Source of the DNA: Viola odorata
Lineage: Eukaryota; Streptophyta; Magnoliopsida; Malpighiales; Violaceae
DNA length: 64,000 bases
Direction of reading: 5' to 3'
Assembly (NCBI GenBank): GCA_963691705.1
Contig: OY829541.1
Location: 56,157,931-56,221,930, forward strand
Part shown: positions 44,321-55,930 of the stretch, one piece after another
Layout: each line of letters opens with the position of its first letter
Position numbering within the stretch: the stretch's first letter is position 1
Program-made: the position numbers and the translations under genes
The notes under the pieces: generated by a model
Seen by the model: the letters and a program-made list of their open reading frames with translations, nothing else
Databases searched by the model: none
What the model was told of the DNA's origin: nothing

Positions 44321-45835
44321 TCAAGATCTGAAGATAGCCAATTCACTTTCAAATCGTTTTCTGTCAAAGGCCTTCATTGCCTCCTCGTTAGCAAATTCAG
44401 ATATAGAAAGAGATCTCCCCAACTGCCAAACATCTCCTTCCATCATTATCCCATCCACTTGCCGGTTCATGTTACTAATACCTTCGTCATCTACTTGGGA
44501 TACTTCCTTTATAGACCCCGCTGCAGAACACGTTGTTTTCAAACTACCCGTAGTGCCCACAAACTTCTTAACCTTCCTCTGATTTTTTCTCAGAGTGATT
44601 AAAGAAACAGGAGATACTCCAACTGGATTAGGACAATCCTGGAAATTAGAAGTAGACTGGACCTGGGCTGCTTCCATCTCCGCTCCACCTTGGCTGACTA
44701 AAACTAGATCTTCTGCAGCACCTGATACTTCTTTGCTGTCGAGAGTTACTTCCCTCTGATTCTCCTCTTCCTCCTCTTCCGACTCTTCCTCTAATTCCAC
44801 ACCAACCATCCAATCATGATAGGAAATGAATCCTTGCAAGGGCTCCTCTAGACAGCGGACCTTGAAGATCTCCCCCTCCACCTTCACAGAGATCTCTCGA
44901 TCTACTATGTTATTAGAAGTTGAAATCAGAATCCGGGCAACATCAAGTCTTTTTTTCAAGGTGGTACGTTCGTCAACCGCGACAAAACCTCCTAATTTCC
45001 TACCCAAGGAATGGAAGGTGTCTAGACCCCAAGATTGAATGGGAACCCCAACACAATGAACCCAACACAATCTGCCTCCGTCAATAAGAGACTCTTTCCA
45101 TGGAAGAACTTTCAAGAAAAGATCTTCAATGACCGGATTTACAGCTGCTAAGGCTCTTTCAAGCTCTGTCACACTCAGAAATTCCAAGAGCACGAGGCCG
45201 CGCCCCATCAATCTCGATTCGCAAGTCCAACCCGCTTCCATCACTAGGCCCTGAATGTCTGGTAAATCTTCAACGCGCCGCATAATACCCACTGCATTCC
45301 GAGCCAACCAAGCTACATTGCCTTCCGGAACCAAGAGCTCTACTACCTCCTCTACTTCACTTTCAGCCTCCACTTCTGCATGAGAACTGACTAGATCTTC
45401 CTCTGGAGGCTGAGGTAGTGGATGTACCTGCGAAGCCTTAGGTGTATTCTTAGAGACAACTCCAACTTCCCTGCGATACCCCGACTTCCCACCATTGCCC
45501 TGTTTTTGCCTCCCATATTTTTCTAATCTGCAACGCATCGCGGAGGCACCAATAAATTGGTTATCAAGAGCATGCTCCAATTTCATAGAATTTCCCACTT
45601 TGTCAAAACGAATAAAACTATATCTTTTCCCTGCCTTGTTCCTCCGTTTTGGGATAAAGATATCACGAAGACGTCCTAATCCTTGGATCTTCCACCTCCT
45701 GGTGATCAAATACCATAAAGCTCGGTGGCCAACATGCTTGGGAAGGTTTTCCAAATAGAATGTCGTTACTTTGGATTCCACCGATTCTACTCCAAGCACA
45801 CCGGATTGGCGTTTAAGGACAAATTCAGTAGGCAT
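44321..45835 (-). CDS. LINE ORF1: RRM-containing RNA-binding protein, 504 residues
   Basis: The protein starts MPTEFVLKRQSG at 45835. Residues about 25-105 are an RRM, with FYLENLP as RNP2 and RYSFIRF as RNP1, and a basic IFIPKRRNKAGKR loop between. A Glu-rich linker follows. Residues about 165-350 have the fold seen in plant DUF4283 proteins (LVLLEFLSVTELERALAAV, DGGRLCWVHCVGVPIQSW). The C-terminal 150 residues are Ser- and Glu-rich. RRM-type ORF1 proteins are known in plant L1-clade LINEs, where they bind the element RNA. The frame differs from that of ORF2, and the TGA at 44323-44321 lies 35 bases before the ORF2 ATG, so ORF2 may be reached by reinitiation. Confidence 0.9.
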   Translation of the reverse strand: MPTEFVLKRQSGVLGVESVESKVTTFYLENLPKHVGHRALWYLITRRWKIQGLGRLRDIFIPKRRNKAGKRYSFIRFDKVGNSMKLEHALDNQFIGASAMRCRLEKYGRQKQGNGGKSGYRREVGVVSKNTPKASQVHPLPQPPEEDLVSSHAEVEAESEVEEVVELLVPEGNVAWLARNAVGIMRRVEDLPDIQGLVMEAGWTCESRLMGRGLVLLEFLSVTELERALAAVNPVIEDLFLKVLPWKESLIDGGRLCWVHCVGVPIQSWGLDTFHSLGRKLGGFVAVDERTTLKKRLDVARILISTSNNIVDREISVKVEGEIFKVRCLEEPLQGFISYHDWMVGVELEEESEEEEEENQREVTLDSKEVSGAAEDLVLVSQGGAEMEAAQVQSTSNFQDCPNPVGVSPVSLITLRKNQRKVKKFVGTTGSLKTTCSAAGSIKEVSQVDDEGISNMNRQVDGIMMEGDVWQLGRSLSISEFANEEAMKAFDRKRFESELAIFRS

Positions 45836-46492
45836 GCTGTAGAATTCTCAAGATCAACCCTTGTTTCGCCCCACCACAGAGGAAATCAACCCACTATCTT
45901 CTTCACCCCGCAAACATCTTCTGCCGACTCCTTCCACCACTTCACCCAGCCAAACCAGAGGATCCACTTAATAGCTAAACTATAGACTACAGAAAAATAA
46001 AAAGGGCCCACGAAGTCCCTTCAAACCAAATAAAAATAAAACAGATCAGAAGAAACTCTGGAATCGCCGGATCCTGCGGCTAATATGGGCTTTCTGCCGG
46101 ACAAAGAGGAGATGAAGGCAACGTTGGATGATGCTGGAAAACGACCAGATCGGGCCATCAAACCCCTGTTACCTGACCAGAATGGCAAGGGGAGCAAAAC
46201 CCAGGAGACTGGATGTTGTCAGAGGCCGGATTAGCTCCCTGCGCCGGCGCGAGGAAGAGATGCAGAATCGCTTCGGCCGCACCAGGCGGCGCGTCGATGG
46301 CCGGACAAGAACGAAATCGGCTTCTTCTAGGTCGGTACTATGTTTCGTTTCTATCTAGGGAGGCGGTGATGACTGCTTGAAGCCGGAAGTGGCCCAATTT
46401 GGATTTAGCCGGACGGGGGATTTAAAAAGGAGATGTGGTTTAGAGAGAAAAAGTTACTGTTTACTTTTACTTCTTCAAACTTTATGCATTCC
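45836..46492 (-). promoter_or_regulatory. LINE 5'UTR and presumed internal promoter
   Basis: This 657-base leader is GC-richer than its surroundings and lies between the target duplication and ORF1. Plant LINEs carry their promoter inside the element, but no specific motif can be pointed to here. The short + frames at 46128-46613 are not genes. Confidence 0.45.
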
Positions 46493-46637
46493 TTTTTATG
46501 TCATTTGTCAAATGTTTAGATTTAAAAACCATCATTTTGCCGAAGCTATTGCTTCTATTTCCTTACTCCGTCAGGAAAATGTTATTCTGATTAGAAGAAA
46601 GTGTCATTCCTAAATTGCTGTGAACATTTCATGGGAG

Positions 46638-46795
46638 AGTAAAAAAAATGCTAGAGGTACACTTACACTTTTACTTATGTATTTTTATAAATAAATAAAT
46701 AAATAACTATTAAGTGAATATAAGAATAATATATGAACCTTTAGTAAAAAACTAGAAAAAATGTTAGTAACTTTATCATTACTAATAATTATTAC
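46638..46795. mobile_element. Degenerate small MITE, same family as 62473-62690
   Basis: The stretch begins aaatgctagaggtac and ends aaaatgttagtaacttt..cattact. It shares aaataaataactattaagtgaatat and the agtaaaa..aaaatgttagta end with the element at 62473-62690. Confidence 0.45.
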
Positions 46796-47236
46796 CCGAG
46801 TAGTTTTTTTATTGTAATTTAAATAAGAAAAAATAACATAAAAGACCTATAGTTTGCAAGATGTTCAATTTCGGCCTTTATAGTATTAAAAACTTACGAT
46901 TTTGACTTTTTTACTATTTTTAAAAGTCAAATAAAATAGTAAGAAAATGAAAAAGTATATGAAATTTGGGTAAAGAATATAACTGTGTGGAATATGACGA
47001 TAAAAAACTAGTTTACTAATTTCTTTGTAATTTTTTAACAACTTAAATTTATCTCATTAAATCATTTTTTTTATTAAAATAGATTCTATTACATTTGTTA
47101 CATTTTTATCTAAATTTTATAATTTTTTACAATTTTTACAATTTTATTTTAACTGCTACACATGGAGTCGACGATGGGAGATGGGAGATGGAGAGTGAGG
47201 CAGAGTGAGGGTTTAGATTTTAATTTGATGTGGGAC

Positions 47237-47538
47237 CCAGCGATTTTTAAAATTTTTTAAACTGAATATTTGATTTTATTAATGTAAAATTATATTACAA
47301 AAGGGATAAGATTTTCAGATTTTGCTGGCATGTAGGTCCCACACGTCAGCAAACTTTTCAGACAAATTAATATAATAATGAGAGTTAACGGTCGTCAGTA
47401 ACCGTTAGCGTCGATTTAGACGGCGGGACTTGGGTGCATAACGGAGCTAACGGTTAGGACCCAATTGAACTAAATTCGAAAAGTGGGACTGACTAAAATG
47501 AAAATAATAACGACAAGGACCCCTGGGTGCCTTTTCCC
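47237..47538 (-). repeat. Right terminal inverted repeat of the Mutator-like element
   Basis: It is the inverted copy of 35205-35506. The arm continues inward to about 47163 (to cgactccat), matching 36041-36105 on the other strand. Confidence 0.88.
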
Positions 47539-47548
47539 AAACCCGTTC

Positions 47549-49730
47549 ATCTAAAGGAGTCGGATCTAGATGGGTTTCCATCCAAATAAGTTTTTCTTTT
47601 ATAAATAATTTAAGTTGATGGGTTGGGTCACGGGGTGATGAATGAAATCATGAACACCACCATGAACATTTTTTACCTACCCATACTTGACTAGTTTTTC
47701 ATTTCACCAAATCTACACACAAAAACATGAAAATCGTCTTATTTAAACTTAAATTTAACCTAAAATCTCTTTCACGTCTTGTGTCATGTCATATCGTTGA
47801 TGGAATTATAACTTCTTACATAATTCTATTTTTCATGTTCCATAATCAACACATTAAAAATAAGCTCCTCCAATAATTTGCTTTGCTTTTTCCATATCTA
47901 TGCATATAAACAACAAATCAAAATATAAAATGAAAAGACAACTAAATAATGTTTAAACTATATACCCAATCTCTAGTACAAACCAACGCCTCAACAGTTT
48001 CCGATTTAAACAAGCTTCAATATTGGTCGAGCACTCTTCCACAAGAACTAAAGGCACTCTCGGAAGCTATAGTTAAAATTAGTATGCTAAGAATATCACG
48101 TACCACCGAAGCGACTTGGGAATATCGAAATTGACTAACTTTCCGAAAAACTAAAACATCCAAGTTTATTTTTCTATCCACAAGTGATTCTTCCAAATAC
48201 TACAAAAAGAAAACACAATTGCTCACAAACATTTATTTTTGAATTCTGAAATGTAACTTAAATAATTGCGAACGTTTAAAACCAAAATAATATACCAACA
48301 ATATGTTACTAGTCACCCTAGAGAATGAGACCTCCATTGCATGAAGAGATTGTTCCTTGATGTTCAAATCTATGAAATACATGAGAAGATGCACTTGAAG
48401 ATGATGTTGATCCAGAAGACGAATTTCTATTTCCATATTCATTAAATAGTGAGAACAACTTCTTTTTCAAATGCATAATTCAACTCACCCCATCACTTTC
48501 ACCATGAGAACTTTACCATCTTTCAGGATCCTGCCCGGATCGAGTTCGAAATAGTCGGTACCCAATGTGACAAAAAGAATAATAAAAAATCCAAACTAAT
48601 AGAATTACTCTCCATTAGCGTTTTTTTGTCACGACAAATACTTTAATAAACAAACAATGATACCATTTGTAATCAAAATAAATAACAAAAAAGATATATG
48701 ACACTGACTAAAATATTTGGGCAAACGTTTGGGACCACTAAGTGTATTATTCTTATATCTTGCATACAAAAATTGAGTAGCAGTGCTAATTAATGAAAAT
48801 TGCTTAGTCAAATAATACTTATTTAGTACTAAGGCAATCTAAATTTTCCTTCAATAATAATTAAAAAAAATACTAGAGAAAGGAAATCTTTATTTTCCTT
48901 TAATTTTCAAAATTAGTAATTTAATTATTATTTTATACTAAAATATTATTTTGAAAATGTACATTGAAATGGATAATAAAAAATTAAGTACATTAGAGAG
49001 TTCTTTTTTCTACAAAATAATTAATACCTAATTAATTAAAATAATTAGTACTTAATTGACTAATATTAAAAAAACACAACTTTTTTACTATAATTAATTA
49101 ACTGAAAATGGAGTAATAAACTTAGCTAGTTTTAAATTCATTTTTATCTAACTTACGAGGGCAGTTCTTCGTGGTCTTCAAAAAGCTCGAAATAAAGGAG
49201 GGCATAAAGTGCAACTCCAGGTGGATATTTTGAGTGTGGCTCATTCTCTTAGCAAAAACCATGTACTTTTATGGGTGAATATGGATCTTGTTCCGCAGAT
49301 TCGATTTATTTCTCTTCAAAACAGTTGTTCTTTTCCACCCACCCAACGTACTGTAGATTTAATTTCTTGAACCCTATTCTTGTTATGCAATGAAAACTCA
49401 CCTTTCATCTTGAACTTTGATGCATTATTCGTTTTCTAATCTTCTTTTTTTCTCCCTTTTGCAATTTCAATACTCTTTTGGTTCTGTTTTTTTATAATAC
49501 ATCACTCAAGCTGTAGAGTTTAACAGATGTATTATTCTTTTATTCTGTTTTATGAAATCATTTTGACTCTTGACATTTTGTTCTCAGAAACTCTCTGTTT
49601 TTCTTCTTTTCATGTTGCTTTACTCTTCACTGCTATGGGTACTCTCTTTGGTTTATCCTCCCTGGTTTATTTATATTTATTATTATTTGTTCCTTCAACC
49701 ATATTTTTATTTTATTCCCTTTTCAATTAC
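47549..49730. other. AT-rich intergenic sequence
   Basis: No supported gene is present. A 61-codon + frame at 47949-48134 is unrecognised. At 49155-49370 a + frame reads LRGLQKARNKGGHKVQLQVDILSVAHSL, which faintly resembles the RNase H-like domain of plant LINE-derived proteins. It is too short to call. Confidence 0.4.
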
Positions 49731-51318
49731 TCTTGTTTTTCAATGTTCTCTCCATCAAAGCTTCACTTCTCCACAAAACCAGACTTGTTGAGGTAATGAG
49801 GCAGTGGAGAGGAAATGCTATATTTTCAGTTATTTTCTTAGTATATATACTTGCATTTTCAACTGTGTTTTGGTTCTGTTTTTTGTAATATCTCAATCGA
49901 GCTTTATAGCATATCACCATTAAATTGGTAATCCACTCTCTTTGCTTTCTCCATATGTTTTTCAATTTTCTCTCCATCAAAGCTTCACTTCTCCGCAAAC
50001 CAGACGGTGCAAACCTTGTGGAGGTAATGAGGCAGTGGAGAGGAAATGTTATGTTTTTAGTTATGTTCTTAGTATATATATACTTCCATTTTATGTTCTC
50101 TCTTTGGTTATTTTTTATAATTATATGTTTTATTTTTCAATTTTCTCTCCATCAATGCTTCACTTTTCTACAAAACCAGACGGTGTAAACCTTGTGGAGG
50201 TAATGAGGCCGTGGAGAGGAAATGTTATGTTTTCAACTGTGTTTTGGTTCTGTTTTTTATAATATATCAATCGAGCTCTATAGCATATAACCATTAAATT
50301 GGTAATCCACTCTCTTTGCTTTCTCCACTCTGGTTTATTTATTTATATTATTATTTATTCCTTCAACCATATCTTTATTTTATTCCCTTTTCAATTACTT
50401 TTTTTTTCAATTTTCTCTCCATTAAAGCTTCACTTCTCCACAAAACAGACGTTGCAAACCTTGTGGAGGTAATGAGGCAGTGGAGAGGAAATGCTATGTT
50501 TTCAGTTATGTTCTTTGTATATATATACTTCCATTTTATGTTCTCTCTTTGGTTATTTTTTATAATTATATGTTTTGTTTTTCAATTTTCTCTCCATCAA
50601 TGCTTCACTTTTCTACAAAACCAGACGGTGCAAACCTTGTGGAGGTAATGAGTCAGTGGAGAGGAAATGCTATGTTTTCAACTGTGTTTTGGTTCTGTTT
50701 TTTATAATATATCAATCGAGCTCTATAGCATATCACCATTAAATTGGTAATCCACTCTCTTTGCTTTCTCCACTCTGGTTTATTTATTTATATTATTATT
50801 TATTCCTTCAACCATATCTTTATTTTATTTCCTTTTCAATTACTTTTGTTTTTCAATTTTCTCTCCATTAGAGCTTCACTTCTCCCCAAACCAGACGATG
50901 CAAACCTTGTGGAGGTAATGAGGCAGTGGAGAAGAAATGCTATGTTTTCAGTTATGTTCTTTGTATATATATACTTCCATTTTATGTTCTCTCTTTGGTT
51001 ATTTTTTATAATTATATGTTTTGTTTTTCAATTTTCTCTCCATCAATGCTTCACTTCTCCACAAAATCAGACGGTGCAAACCTTGTGGAGGTAATGAGGC
51101 AAATACTATGTTTATAAGTATTCTCTTTGCTTTCTCCTCTCCGGTTTATTTTTATTATTATATGTTCCCTAAACCATTTCTTCGTTTTATTCCCTTTTCA
51201 ATTACTTTATTTTCCCATTTCTCTCCGTCAAAGCTCAACTTCTCCACAAAATCAGACGGTGCAAACCTTGTGGAGGTAATGAGGTGGCAGCAGAGAGGAA
51301 TTGCTATGTTTGCAGTAT
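49731..51318 (+). repeat. Tandem array with dimeric higher-order repeat of about 445 bp
   Basis: The anchor gaggtaatgag occurs at 49790, 50021, 50197, 50466, 50642, 50912, 51088 and 51273. From the second anchor on, the spacing alternates 176, 269, 176, 270, 176 and then 185. The repeating unit is thus a dimer of about 445 bp made of a short and a long subunit. Each subunit contains ttttcaattttctctccatc, then a block aaaccagacggtgcaaacc and then GGAG|GTAATG, which looks like a splice donor. The long subunit adds a run ggtaatccactctctttgct. Frames across it (for example 50316-50648) are open by repetition and do not resemble a protein family. Confidence 0.88.
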
Positions 51319-51323
51319 TCTTA

Positions 51324-51853
51324 GGGTCTGTTTGGCGTTTCGGTTGTGGTGGGAAAAGTACTGTGGCAAAAGTGCTGGGTAAAAGTACTTCTCGAAAAGC
51401 TAGTATGTTGTTTGGTAAACATTTTTTAAAAGTGCTGTAGGAAACGAGAAGTTGTTTTTGGTGTTTGGTAAAACTATAAAAATGAAATAGTTGGAGTATA
51501 AAACCCATTTTTAAAAAATTAATAAAAATAGGAAAAATGGATCTAGAATTACTTATTTTAAGATGGAGATTTTATTGTAGTAGTTTTTAATTTATTTTGT
51601 TCTATTATATAAAGTAAAAAAATAAAATTAAAATGAAAAAAAAAATTAAGAGAGAGGGAGCAAAAGCAGCACGCTACTTTTGCCACCGGAGGAAATTGCT
51701 CCAGTCAAGAAAGCCAAGGCCCAAGGCATGGCCTCAACGCAGCTTTCCCAAAATCTCGTCTCAACCATTAAAGCCAAACACCTTACCCCAACTTTTCCGT
51801 TTTGCATAGCAGCTTTCCAAAAAGCTCCACTCAACCATGAACGCCAAACACCA
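51324..51853. mobile_element. 530-bp MITE inserted in the repeat array
   Basis: The ends GGGTCTGTTTGGCGTTTCGG and, on the other strand, TGGTGTTTGGCGTTCATGG are imperfect inverted repeats. tctta stands on both sides (51319-51323 and 51854-51858). Other units of the array read ttcttagtatatatact at this place without the insertion, which confirms the target. TTA within the duplication and the GGG..TGTTTGG end suggest PIF/Harbinger, but this is not certain. Confidence 0.75.
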
Positions 51854-52462
51854 TCTTAGTATATATACTTTCATTGTCTATAAAACTCTCTTTATTTTTG
51901 TTTTTGCTTGTTCCTTACTACTATGCATTTTTTCATTAATTTGTCCCTCCAATTCATTGCCAATTCATCTGCTTTTGCTCCCAGTTCCCAAAGCTGTTAC
52001 TATTATTTTCATTTATTTGTTTCCTGACCTGTATTGGTTCTATTTTTCTTATGCCATAATAACTCATAAGGTTTTGATTCTATTATTGGATAACAACTAT
52101 TTTCATTTTATGAATTGTCTCTTTCAATGAGGAAACTTCTCTTCTCCATAAAACCACACAATGCATTCATGGCAATCTGTATTCCTGTTATGAGATGAGG
52201 TAACATGATGGTGAGGAGAGTGCTGCTGTATTCGCTTAGGTTATTAGTGATTGTGCTGCAATAACTCTCATCTATAAGCAGTGAAGTCACTTTGTTACTT
52301 TTTTTTTTGTGTTCGTGTTTTGATTATGTTCTTTAAGGTATTGAATCAATCTTTTTTAGCATGTCGCTAATGCATACATAATTTTGGGACCATCATGAAT
52401 AACTAACTCCTGAAGCCTTTCCCATGTTCTGATATCACTGTGAGAGGAGAATATCATTGAAG

Positions 52463-54074
52463 CATGAAATTGGAAGACTGGTCTTTTTCAGTGATCAGTC
52501 CAGTTTATTAGCTCCAAAAATTCAGGTAAGGCTGTCTTTTTATTCATTACAGACTTCATCTAGAAGGCCATTGCCTTTAAGTGGCGTTTGTAATTTTTTC
52601 ATTTGTTTATTGTTTCAAAGAAATATTCAGAGATCTATATGTAATTCTATTGCCTACCAACTTACTGCACTAGGAATCTTTCTGTTCAATAGGAATTCTG
52701 TTGATATTCATTATATATTCGTACCTTCTTTAAAACAATTTCTCTTGCTAAAGGTTTATGTGTTAGGTGTTTGCTCAGTTTTATAGATGTTATGGGGATA
52801 TTTATGGACAAATACACCCTGCAACACTTTTTATCTAATATGTGTTTCCTGCAAATGGTATTTTCTGCTTTGACATTGGCACAATCTGAAGTCATTTGGT
52901 ATTTCCAACATGTAGGAATTGCATCATCAAAATCTAAAGCTGCTCAAGTGGTGCCAGTTAGCATGGTACGTCAAGTCCTCATATTAGTCATTTGAATCTC
53001 AAATGATTTTGGAGTATATCTATGACTAATGATTTTTCCTACACAAACTGATGATATGTTTGGTCTTAGGATCCAAATGATCCAACTATTGGTTTCTTAT
53101 TGGATGGAGTGGATTGTCCATGCTGCCCCGTGCTTAAGTATATTGCAGGTTAGAATGGATCGGCTAAGCTGATAAAAGTGCCACTCATGTGCTCGCACAA
53201 AGGGCTTACAACTTGGTTTCCTTAGTGGAATTCTCTCTAAGAACTGTTGTGGTGCTAGGCAAGTACCAAGCTTTTGACACTGTAAATGTTGTCCACTGTG
53301 CCATAATTAGATACTTGGTCTATTCTACTCCTAAATCATGGGTCCTGGATTAGAATGACTGATTCATCAATTTTCCACATCTAAATGTAGCTATACGAGG
53401 ATACGCATTCTCATTACCTTTCTTCGTATGCTGGTCGAATTTGGTTTTTGCTGGGAACTACGGGAATGGTGGCTCTTGATCTTAACACTAGCTTGAAAGG
53501 GCTTTTCCAACAGATTTTTCAACAGCTAGAAAATATCCCAAGCCACAGGGTGAAAATATTTCAGCCATCATGTGAGATCTATCTGTAAGAATTCTCTTAA
53601 ACCATGAGTTTCAGTTATCGGTTTTCTTTGTTCGACAATGACACTGAATTTCGATATACTAATGCTGACTATTTAAGATTGAAACACCTGTGACTTTGGA
53701 AGTTCTGCACTAAAATTAGCTACCTACACTTTTATTTTGTGACAGTTTCTCATTTACATTTTAAATAAAGTGCCTTTGGAATGATATTGTGAAGGGGGTT
53801 TGAACTAAAAAATCATACAGGGATTACACTTTTGATCCGACTACCTTTTTTATTGTTTCACCATTATTATCGCACTTTTCAGAATCGGACTCCTGGTAAG
53901 GGCACAACTAATTTCTCATTGTTGAGCAGGAGTTTCGCAAAAGACTGGTTGTGTCAATATTAATGATTGTCACTGGAAGATCATCAATAAACATAAGACA
54001 TCTGGAGAAAGCTACCATCTCAACTGGAAGGAAGGCTTGTTTTGAGAAGGAAATGCTGCATACAATTGGTCTAG
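52463..54074 (+). pseudogene. NAP1: NAP1 (SCAR/WAVE complex) pseudogene, internal exons
   Basis: Five exon blocks match the plant NAP1/NCKAP1 homologue, which acts in the SCAR/WAVE complex that activates ARP2/3. They are 52463-52525 (HEIGRLVFFSDQSSLLAP), 52855-52965 (ALTLAQSEVIWYFQHVGIAS), 53070-53148 (DPNDPTIGFLLDGVDCPCC), 53391-53584 (YAGRIWFLLGTTGMVALDLN, SLKGLFQQIFQQLENIP) and 53930-54074 (SILMIVTGRSSINIRHLEK). Introns are retained, so this is a duplicated and not a retrotransposed copy. Lesions include an AA in place of AG at the acceptor before 52855, frameshifts within the fourth block (near 53415 and 53539) and a one-base loss near 54030. N-terminal and most C-terminal exons are absent here. 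Confidence 0.8.
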
Positions 54075-54692
54075 GTATCCTGACTTTTATGTGGTTTTGT
54101 CCTTACTGCTTATTTATACTTTCACATAGTTTAGCCCACATGAGAACTGAATGGTTCAAGCACGTCCATGCATCAAGTGAACTTGTTTGATTGAGACTGA
54201 ATTGTACCTACTGGGGTTATCATCTGCCATTTTTGCCCACTTTTTTCTTGAAACAGAAAGCACATGTTTTTTTTATAATTCTCTCCAAAACTTCAAATCT
54301 CCGGCTAACGGTACGTAAAAATTTCTCTCGCGAGCCTCTGATATTAGTTTCATGGGGGAATGGAAACAATTTTGCTAATTTATTGATGACTTTGACTGTG
54401 ATGTCACTGCTTTGTAGTGCATTTAGGGTTTCTATTGAGCTAGAACTGCAAGTAGGTGTTCTCTTAGTGAGGTGGTGTTTGTTAATTGTGTTAATTTTCT
54501 TTTGGTCTGGGCATAATGATAATGTAGTAAGTATGGCAGTGTTTACGCATTTAATCTAGGTATGTGTATGTATGTATGTATGTGATACACTTCATTCCTT
54601 AAAATGCTATGGCATCTTGCAAATGGACATAATTTCATTTGAAGTTTTGGAAATTCTATGCAGGAGTTACATGTTGATAATGTTTATGTATT

Positions 54693-55930
54693 GTGGAAAT
54701 AATAATGTCCAAGTTAGTAGCTGCACTGAAAGAAACTTCTGAAAGTGACATGGATTCATGTCAGAATGAAAGGTGGAGGAATTGCCAGAGGATGCAATTT
54801 TGTCACATCAAACCTAAGTTAATCTCGTTCCATTCATTGGACAGAGGTTTGTTTCCCAAGATGCTGCATATGAGATCTATTGCAGCTTTGCGAAGCAATG
54901 TGGGTTTTCAATCTGACGCTATAGGACTCGAGGTAAAGATGGGGTAGTGTCAGGGCTAGGCGTATGCGTGTGCCTTTATCCTTTAAGTAGATAATTTTTG
55001 TTTTTAAGCAATGCTCCCCCAACATTGTTTACCTCTGTTGTTTGGTTCTAACATTTCTTTGTTGTTTTCTACTTAAATGTGAATTACAGACATTCTATGT
55101 GTTCATGGGTGGAAAAGCTCCAGAAACTATATTGACTGACCAAAACATGTGGCTTAAGGAAGCTATTGCTGCTGAAATGCCAAGGACTAAGCATGCCTTT
55201 TGCATATGGCATATCCTTGCGAAGCTCTCTGATTGGTTTTCCACGCTGCTTGCATTGCAATGACACTTGGAAAGCTAAATTCCATTGGCTCTATAGTCTG
55301 CACTCAGTCGAGGATTTTGAAATGGGATAGAGAGAGATTGTTGATACATATGGACTACATGAATACAAGCACGTCATCAGTTTAAATGCATTAAGCACAT
55401 TGTGGGCTCTACCCCATCTGAGATGTTACTTCTTTGCTGGAATGGGTAGTACATTCCACCCAGAGTCCATGAAGGCTTTCATCTAGTGAGTTCTGAGTAT
55501 TCTAAACTTTGATAACTTCGTAGAGTAGGTAGGAGATTGATGCCTCTATCCTGTTATATTCCTTGCTTCTTCTGTTCACAATTGTGTTAGCCTCATCTTC
55601 TCAGGTTGCTGCTGCTGTTGAATTTAGAGAAATAGAACCAAAACAGAAGATGCAGAGGAAGGTTCATAAAGTCGCTCTTAAAATGGGTTCTCCAATTGAG
55701 TCTTGTGCTGCAACTGTTCTTACTCCATATGCCTTTGGAAACTTACAGGAAGGGCTAGTGCTGGCTGCACAATATGCATCATTAATGGTAGATGAGACTT
55801 ATTTTACTGTGAGGCACCATAAAGATATGGATAGAGGGTTCAAATTGCTCTGGGTTCCGCATGATGAATTTATTAGCTGCTCCTGCCATTTATTTGAGTT
55901 TACAGTATCTAACTTTTATATAAAAAAAAT
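54693..55930 (+). pseudogene. FAR1-related (FRS11-like) pseudogene fragments
   Basis: FAR1-related proteins are transcription factors derived from a Mutator-like transposase. The N-terminal FAR1 DNA-binding part appears at about 54836-54950 (QDAAYEIYCSFAKQCGFSI), stopped by a TGA where a CGA codon is expected. The transposase core is seen at 55090-55258 (GGKAPETILTDQNMWLKEAI, KHAFCIWHILAKLSDWFS), then with a frame break at 55265-55470 (SVEDFEMG, TAG, REIVDTYGLHEYKH). The C-terminal part lies at 55600-55915 (AAAVEFREIEPKQKMQRKVH, ATVLTPYAFGNLQEGLVLAA, EFISCSCHLFEF). The SWIM zinc finger is truncated. Among family members it resembles FRS11 most, from memory of that family. It lies between NAP1 fragments in the same orientation. 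Confidence 0.75.

Larger units (their letters stand above)
40459..46492 (-). mobile_element. Full-length L1-clade LINE with two open ORFs
   Basis: The element reads on the minus strand, from a GC-rich 5'UTR (46492-45836) through ORF1 and ORF2 to a short A tail at 40459-40464. The 16-mer TTTTTATGTCATTTGT stands directly outside both ends (40443-40458 and 46493-46508) as a perfect target duplication. Both ORFs are uninterrupted and all expected endonuclease and RT motifs are present, so the copy is young and could be active. It is inserted in the Mutator-like element. Confidence 0.93.
35205..47538. mobile_element. Mutator-like element with long TIRs, carrying gene-like fragments and two nested elements
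   Basis: The sequence from gggaaaaggcacccagg at 35205 is repeated in inverted orientation up to 47538, with about 300 bases of high similarity. Directly outside both ends stands the same 10-mer, aaacccgttc (35195-35204 and 47539-47548), a target duplication of the size known for Mutator-like elements. Removing the nested copia (36446-40247) and LINE (40459-46492) with their duplications leaves about 2.5 kb. No transposase is recognisable, so the element is non-autonomous. Its interior has an exon-intron-like fragment and therefore resembles a Pack-MULE. Confidence 0.88.

Noticed and set aside
47949..48134. 61-codon + frame (MFKLYTQSLVQTNAS...)
   Set aside because: Not recognised, no conserved motif and AT-rich surroundings.
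49155..49370. Possible RNase H-like fragment
   Set aside because: The resemblance is faint and covers about 40 residues, too little for a call.
50316..51094. 110- and 116-codon + frames rich in Phe and Tyr
   Set aside because: They are open across the tandem array by repetition and reflect its T-rich composition.
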